Shown here in pieces: positions 60,073 through 63,727 of a stretch of DNA of 63,727 nt. The first letter of the stretch is position 1; every line of letters starts with the position of its first letter. Where the stretch lies: positions 1 through 63,727 of the forward strand of contig JAJDYJ010000066.1 of the NCBI GenBank assembly GCA_022822865.1. Reading direction: 5' to 3'. Below the pieces are notes generated by a model. That model worked only from the letters and a program-made list of their open reading frames with translations. It was not told the origin of the DNA and did not search any database. A program made the position numbers and the translations under genes. This stretch comes from Pseudomonadales bacterium (GTDB lineage: Bacteria; Pseudomonadota; Gammaproteobacteria; Pseudomonadales; Pseudohongiellaceae).

Positions 60073-61751
60073 GCGCGCGGCTTCTAATTGCAGGCTATCA
60101 CTGTCATTCCGCGCGTAGCGAAGCGGAGTCGCAGAATCTCGTTGGCGCTCCGCGGAGATTCCGCGACTTCGCGCGGAATGACGGGAAGAGAGCGCGGAAT
60201 GACCGGGGCGACCGCTTGCCGCGGGCCGGATTGTTCGTAGCCGCTGTTCTATTCTGCGGCGCGGCGGCCGCCCAGAACTACATCGCGTTCGAATTGCAGC
60301 GCGAGGAAGACTGGGACGAACTGATCGCCGAAGACGTCAACGGCGACGGGCTGGCGGACCTGATCCACGCTGAATTTCGTCCGGGCGTGGGGCGGGAATT
60401 GCTGATCCATCACCAATTGCCGGGAGGCGGTTTCGAATCCGAACCCGCGCGGGTGGAAATCAAGAGCGAAATCATCGCAATCGGCTTCGCCGATCTGCGC
60501 CCCGACCCCGGCAAGGAATTGCTGTTGTACGCCCGCGACGGCGTATACAGCCTGGCGGTCGGGGTACCGGGCTACGCGGGCAATATCCGCCGGCTGTTCG
60601 CCTGGGAACTGATCGCCGCATTGCCTGACCGGGAAAATGTGCAATTCGTGCGCGACATCGCCGATCGCGATGGCGACGGCAATGTCGATCTGCTGGCGCC
60701 GGGTTCCGAAGGTTACGGCTATTTTCGCGGGCTCGGCGAGGAGCGATTCGAATTGGCGGCGGTAATCCGGACCGAGAATCCCGATGTGCCGGCTGCTGTG
60801 CGGGATAACTTCGAAACCGATCTCGAAGCGCAAGTGAGCATCGATGCCGAACAGGGCATCGTGCTCGAATTTCGCGCCGAGACTCCGACCCGGTTCAGCG
60901 ACTTCATCGAGGAATGGGACGGACTGCCGCGCCGGGCGCTGTTCCAGGCCGAACGTTGGATGCCGGGAGTATTGTTCGCTCCGCTTGACGGCGATTCGCT
61001 GCCGGATCTGCTCTACGTCAACCAGGGCATCGATGGCCGTGGCCAGCTCAACATTCACTATCAACAGTCCGGCAACAAGTTTCATGAGCAGGCCGACTGG
61101 ATCGGCCCTCTCGACGCGAGGGGCGACTGGCAATTGGCGCAACTCGACGGCGATGGCCGCATGGACCTGTTGCAGCTGGTCGAGCAGGGCGACGGCTGGG
61201 ACGCGCGTCTCTTTCCGAACGAGGGCGGTGAATTCGATCTGGGCAGCCCGGCGCAGGTGATGCGTTTCGACGGATACGACGTGAGAGTCGAGGCCGTGCC
61301 CCTGCATGGCGAGCCCACGCTCGCGGTTACCTATTACGCTGTGCCCGCCCTGGAGGCGATCCGCAATACGGGAATTCAACGGGTAACCATGCTGTACAGC
61401 GGCCCGGACGCTGGAGCCGCCGAGACCGGGCAGTTGTTCGCGCGCCGGCCCGCGATGCGACTCGAGGAGACTTTTTCGGTCGACAACGTTCGCGGCCTCG
61501 CCGAACCGATCGCCCTCGGCCACGATCTCGACGGCGACGGTCTTTCGGACGCGCTTTACGTAACCGACGAAGGCACGCTGGCGGCCCGGCGCGTGAACGA
61601 CCGCTTGCAGATCGAGAGCGAGGACTTCTGGGAGTACGTCTCGCCGCGATCCGTATTCCAGGTAGATGTGGAACGGCTGAACGGTGACGCCGTTCCGGAT
61701 CTGATTCTGCGTCATGGCACGGCGACAACAGTGCTGGTATCAACGCCATGA
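60069..61751 (+). CDS. FG-GAP/VCBS-repeat propeller protein with repeat-derived N-terminus
   Basis: Secreted protein of up to 560 aa with at least six calcium-loop repeats of FG-GAP/VCBS type: DVNGDGLADLIHAEF, DRDGDGNVDLLAPG, PLDGDSLPDLLYV, QLDGDGRMDLLQL, DLDGDGLSDALYV and RLNGDAVPDLIL. These predict an integrin-alpha-like beta-propeller for protein or carbohydrate contact outside the cytoplasm. Oddly, the signal peptide (AGLFVAAVLFCGAAAAQ) begins only near residue 54. The preceding 35 or so residues are translated from a dispersed palindromic repeat (60103-60203). If the ATG at 60069 is used, the repeat is part of the protein. A TTG at 60216 just before the signal core is an alternative start. 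Stop overlaps the following paralogue by 4 bp. Confidence 0.82.
   Translation: MSARLLIAGYHCHSARSEAESQNLVGAPRRFRDFARNDGKRARNDRGDRLPRAGLFVAAVLFCGAAAAQNYIAFELQREEDWDELIAEDVNGDGLADLIHAEFRPGVGRELLIHHQLPGGGFESEPARVEIKSEIIAIGFADLRPDPGKELLLYARDGVYSLAVGVPGYAGNIRRLFAWELIAALPDRENVQFVRDIADRDGDGNVDLLAPGSEGYGYFRGLGEERFELAAVIRTENPDVPAAVRDNFETDLEAQVSIDAEQGIVLEFRAETPTRFSDFIEEWDGLPRRALFQAERWMPGVLFAPLDGDSLPDLLYVNQGIDGRGQLNIHYQQSGNKFHEQADWIGPLDARGDWQLAQLDGDGRMDLLQLVEQGDGWDARLFPNEGGEFDLGSPAQVMRFDGYDVRVEAVPLHGEPTLAVTYYAVPALEAIRNTGIQRVTMLYSGPDAGAAETGQLFARRPAMRLEETFSVDNVRGLAEPIALGHDLDGDGLSDALYVTDEGTLAARRVNDRLQIESEDFWEYVSPRSVFQVDVERLNGDAVPDLILRHGTATTVLVSTP
60103..60203. repeat. GTCATTCC-type palindromic element inside a coding region
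   Basis: About 80 bp from GTCATTCCGCGCG to CGCGCGGAATGAC form a large imperfect hairpin with a central GTTGGCGCTCCGCG loop. A second partial arm (GCGCGGAATGAC, 60192-60203) follows. The same sequence, one arm only, occurs at 19882-19919. Here the element is inserted in frame between the ATG and the signal peptide of the FG-GAP gene. Confidence 0.8.
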
Positions 61752-63406
61752 ATCGCTGGCTGCTGGCCGCGCTTGCGTTTTTTCCTCTGGGCGCCGGGGC
61801 GAGCGGCTGGAATTACGGGTCCCAGCCGATCGGCCTGCCCGCCGAGACCGAAAACCTGGTGCTGGCCGACCTGGACGGCGACGAACGGCGCGAGATCATC
61901 GCGGTTTTCGAAGATGAATTGCGCATCTGGCCGCAGGGGCCGGCGGGATTCGATTTCGAACGCGGTTTCGTCCGCCTTGCATTTCAGGCGCGTGCGATCG
62001 GCTGGGATATCGCCTCGGGCTTCTCGTCCAATGGCAACGCTTCGATTATCGCCTTGCTCGACGGAGACAGGGTGCAGGCCTGGCATTTGCGCGACGGCGC
62101 CCTCGGCGAGCCCGAGACATTGCTTACCGGCCTGGGCGGATTTCTCAGCCGCGGCGTCAACCGGCTGCATTTCGCCCGTGACGTCAACGCCGACGGCCTG
62201 ATGGACCTCGTCACTCCCGCTCCAGGCGCCTTGAACGTTCACCTTCGTGCCGAAGACGGCGGCTTCAGGCCGGCGCTGCCGGTGGAATCGGACATGCGCG
62301 TGCGCACCAATCTGAATTCGCGCGGCCTGTTCTGGCGCTCGGGCCAGGCGGTGACGATTCCCGCCTTGCGTCTGCGCGACCTCAATTCGGACGGTCATCC
62401 CGACCTGATTTCGGAAACCGACGAATTGCTCGCCGTGTTTCTCGCGGATCCCGATGCGCCTGGCTATTTTCCGTCCAGCGCCAGTTACAGCGTCGATATC
62501 GCCGAAATCGAAGAGCGCCTGGGCGAATTCGATGTCGACAATCTCGATTTCTCCAACTTGACCGGCGTGCTTGCCTTGACCCACGAGGAAATACTCGAAG
62601 ACGTCGACGCCGACGGCATCGAAGACCTCGTATTGCGCGAAGGCGGCAAGATTTCCCTGTTTGCCGGTTCCGGCGACGGCATGGATCTGGCGAATCCGCG
62701 CCAGGTACTGCGTTCCGGCGGAAACGTGTTGGGCAGCTTCCTGCACGACGAGAACGAGGACGGCCTGAAGGATCTGTGGCTGTGGCGCGTGGAATCGATT
62801 TCCCTCGGCGATGTTTTTCTCTGGCTCGTACTGTCGAGCGATATCGCCGTGGAAGCCCTGATCTATCCGAACGACGGCGAACGTTTCGCCCGCCGGCCGA
62901 GCCGCAGGATCACGGTCTCGCTGCAGATCCCCTCGCTGGTCGGACTGGCCGGGGATTTTCGCGATCTTACCGAAGCCGCCGACGCAACCCGTAGCGCGGA
63001 CATCGTCTCCACGGCGGCCGCGCGACTCGACGGCGAACGCGACAATCTCGACCTGCTCGTACTGATGGACCGGCAATTGCAGGTCTTTTTCGACAGCATC
63101 CGGCCCGAGCCGGAGGAAACCGAATTCCTCGGCGCGCTGGACTACAGCCGCGGGCGGAACGATTACCGCATCGACCTGCGCGCGATGATCGACGACATCT
63201 CCGTCGGCGAAAACCGCCATCTGCGCGAGGTGGAGGGACGAACCGCGGACCTGAATATCGATATCGGCCCGGCGGCCGATGCGGGCGAAGTGCTCACCGC
63301 CAATCTCGATGGCGACGAAGTCGCGGACGTGCTGGTGCTCGCCCGCGGCGACGACGGCCACATAACGGGCACGATTTTCCTCTCGCGGTTGGCGACGGCG
63401 AACTGA
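61748..63406 (+). CDS. FG-GAP/VCBS-repeat propeller protein
   Basis: Secreted 552-aa paralogue of the previous gene, with a normal signal peptide right at its start (WLLAALAFFPLGAGAS). Calcium-loop repeats: DLDGDERREIIAVF, DVNADGLMDLVTP, DLNSDGHPDLISE, DVDADGIEDLVLR, DENEDGLKDLWLW and NLDGDEVADVLVL. Together with the first copy it may form an extracytoplasmic pair of propellers serving the ABC/PDZ/M16 block. No catalytic domain is seen. Last gene of the block. Confidence 0.85.
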   Translation: MNRWLLAALAFFPLGAGASGWNYGSQPIGLPAETENLVLADLDGDERREIIAVFEDELRIWPQGPAGFDFERGFVRLAFQARAIGWDIASGFSSNGNASIIALLDGDRVQAWHLRDGALGEPETLLTGLGGFLSRGVNRLHFARDVNADGLMDLVTPAPGALNVHLRAEDGGFRPALPVESDMRVRTNLNSRGLFWRSGQAVTIPALRLRDLNSDGHPDLISETDELLAVFLADPDAPGYFPSSASYSVDIAEIEERLGEFDVDNLDFSNLTGVLALTHEEILEDVDADGIEDLVLREGGKISLFAGSGDGMDLANPRQVLRSGGNVLGSFLHDENEDGLKDLWLWRVESISLGDVFLWLVLSSDIAVEALIYPNDGERFARRPSRRITVSLQIPSLVGLAGDFRDLTEAADATRSADIVSTAAARLDGERDNLDLLVLMDRQLQVFFDSIRPEPEETEFLGALDYSRGRNDYRIDLRAMIDDISVGENRHLREVEGRTADLNIDIGPAADAGEVLTANLDGDEVADVLVLARGDDGHITGTIFLSRLATAN

Positions 63407-63727
63407 CTGACTCTCTTCTCATGGAAATTCCTGCCGATAATTTGATAGAATCCGCATCGCCCGAACGCTCTGCCCGTTGTTTGTGTTGGGACATTGAAGC
63501 GCCATTGGGGGAAAGAGTTGCAAGCGCGAAGGATCGGCTGGCATTGGGGATTGGGAAATTCACGGCGGCGTGTAGCACGAGTAGCGCGGGGAAATCTTCT
63601 GTTGGACCTTTTTCACGTCTTCGTGGCGAGGCTTCGCGTCTTGCCGGAATATTGCCGGCCGGCGGGGTTTGCCGTTGTCGCTGAAATGACTTTCCGCGGC
63701 GCCCTTGCCCCGGCGCGAGGATTAACC
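63407..63727. other. non-coding right edge
   Basis: About 320 bp without a convincing gene. A short open frame from 63421 has no recognisable product and low coding character. TAGAAT at about 63447 resembles a -10 box, and the stretch may be the upstream region of a gene beyond the window. I see no terminator hairpin after the FG-GAP gene. Confidence 0.4.

Noticed and set aside
63421..63684. 87-codon open frame at the right edge
   Set aside because: No recognisable product, no good ribosome-binding site and low-complexity composition; more likely an upstream region of the next gene.

Overview
This window looks like a chromosomal segment of a GC-rich (about 60 percent or more by eye), Gram-negative, probably aerobic proteobacterium. 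TonB receptors, TolC/MFP efflux, lipoproteins and a heterotetrameric sarcosine oxidase support this. A marine-type gammaproteobacterium is my best guess from gene style only. There is no rRNA or tRNA gene in the window to confirm it.

Layout. 377-2811 (-): a lower-GC restriction-modification island with Vsr endonuclease, C5-cytosine methylase and an Eco29kI-type GIY-YIG nuclease. 2923-9195 (-): TonB receptor, TPR-sulfotransferase and BCCT betaine-type transporter in overlapping genes. 9541-25056 (+): a 13-gene methylamine/betaine catabolic block. It holds an MttB-superfamily methyltransferase, corrinoid protein, DUF1638, a 'virulence factor' family protein, MetV, MetF, a pterin:corrinoid methyltransferase, a RACo-like ferredoxin activator, dimethylglycine dehydrogenase and soxBDAG. 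25441-30498 (+): RND/MMPL exporter, LolA-like protein and DUF1302-like outer-membrane protein. 30486-34999 (-): a BtuB-BtuF-BtuC-BtuD vitamin B12 uptake operon behind a cobalamin riboswitch (about 35165-35350). Then come a dicarboxylate/glutamate symporter (-), ferredoxin-NADP reductase (+), an amidase and a MacB-type tripartite efflux operon (-), an acyl-CoA synthetase (+), vapBC (+), a periplasmic quinoprotein (-), PutA (-) and a coiled-coil membrane protein (+). 54375-63406 (+) is a tight block: M16 peptidase lipoprotein, ABC ATPase, ABC-2 permease, double-PDZ lipoprotein and two FG-GAP/VCBS propeller proteins.

How the parts fit. The central block can strip all three methyl groups from a quaternary amine such as glycine betaine. 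MttB plus the corrinoid protein would give CH3-corrinoid and dimethylglycine. The pterin methyltransferase would move CH3 to THF, and MetVF run in the oxidative direction would yield CH2-THF. Dimethylglycine dehydrogenase and sarcosine oxidase would deliver the other two carbons as CH2-THF and release glycine. The BCCT carrier next door would supply substrate and the RACo-like protein would reactivate the cobalamin. The B12 uptake operon lies 5.4 kb downstream of the end of the block. PutA and the glutamate-type symporter add to an osmolyte-eating theme. Substrate identity is inference.

Repeats: a REPIN-like quadruple hairpin sits between the methyltransferase and activator genes. A GTCATTCC-type palindromic element occurs as a half copy before soxB and as a near-complete copy read in frame inside the N-terminus of an FG-GAP protein. 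No transcriptional regulator other than VapB is encoded anywhere in the window.
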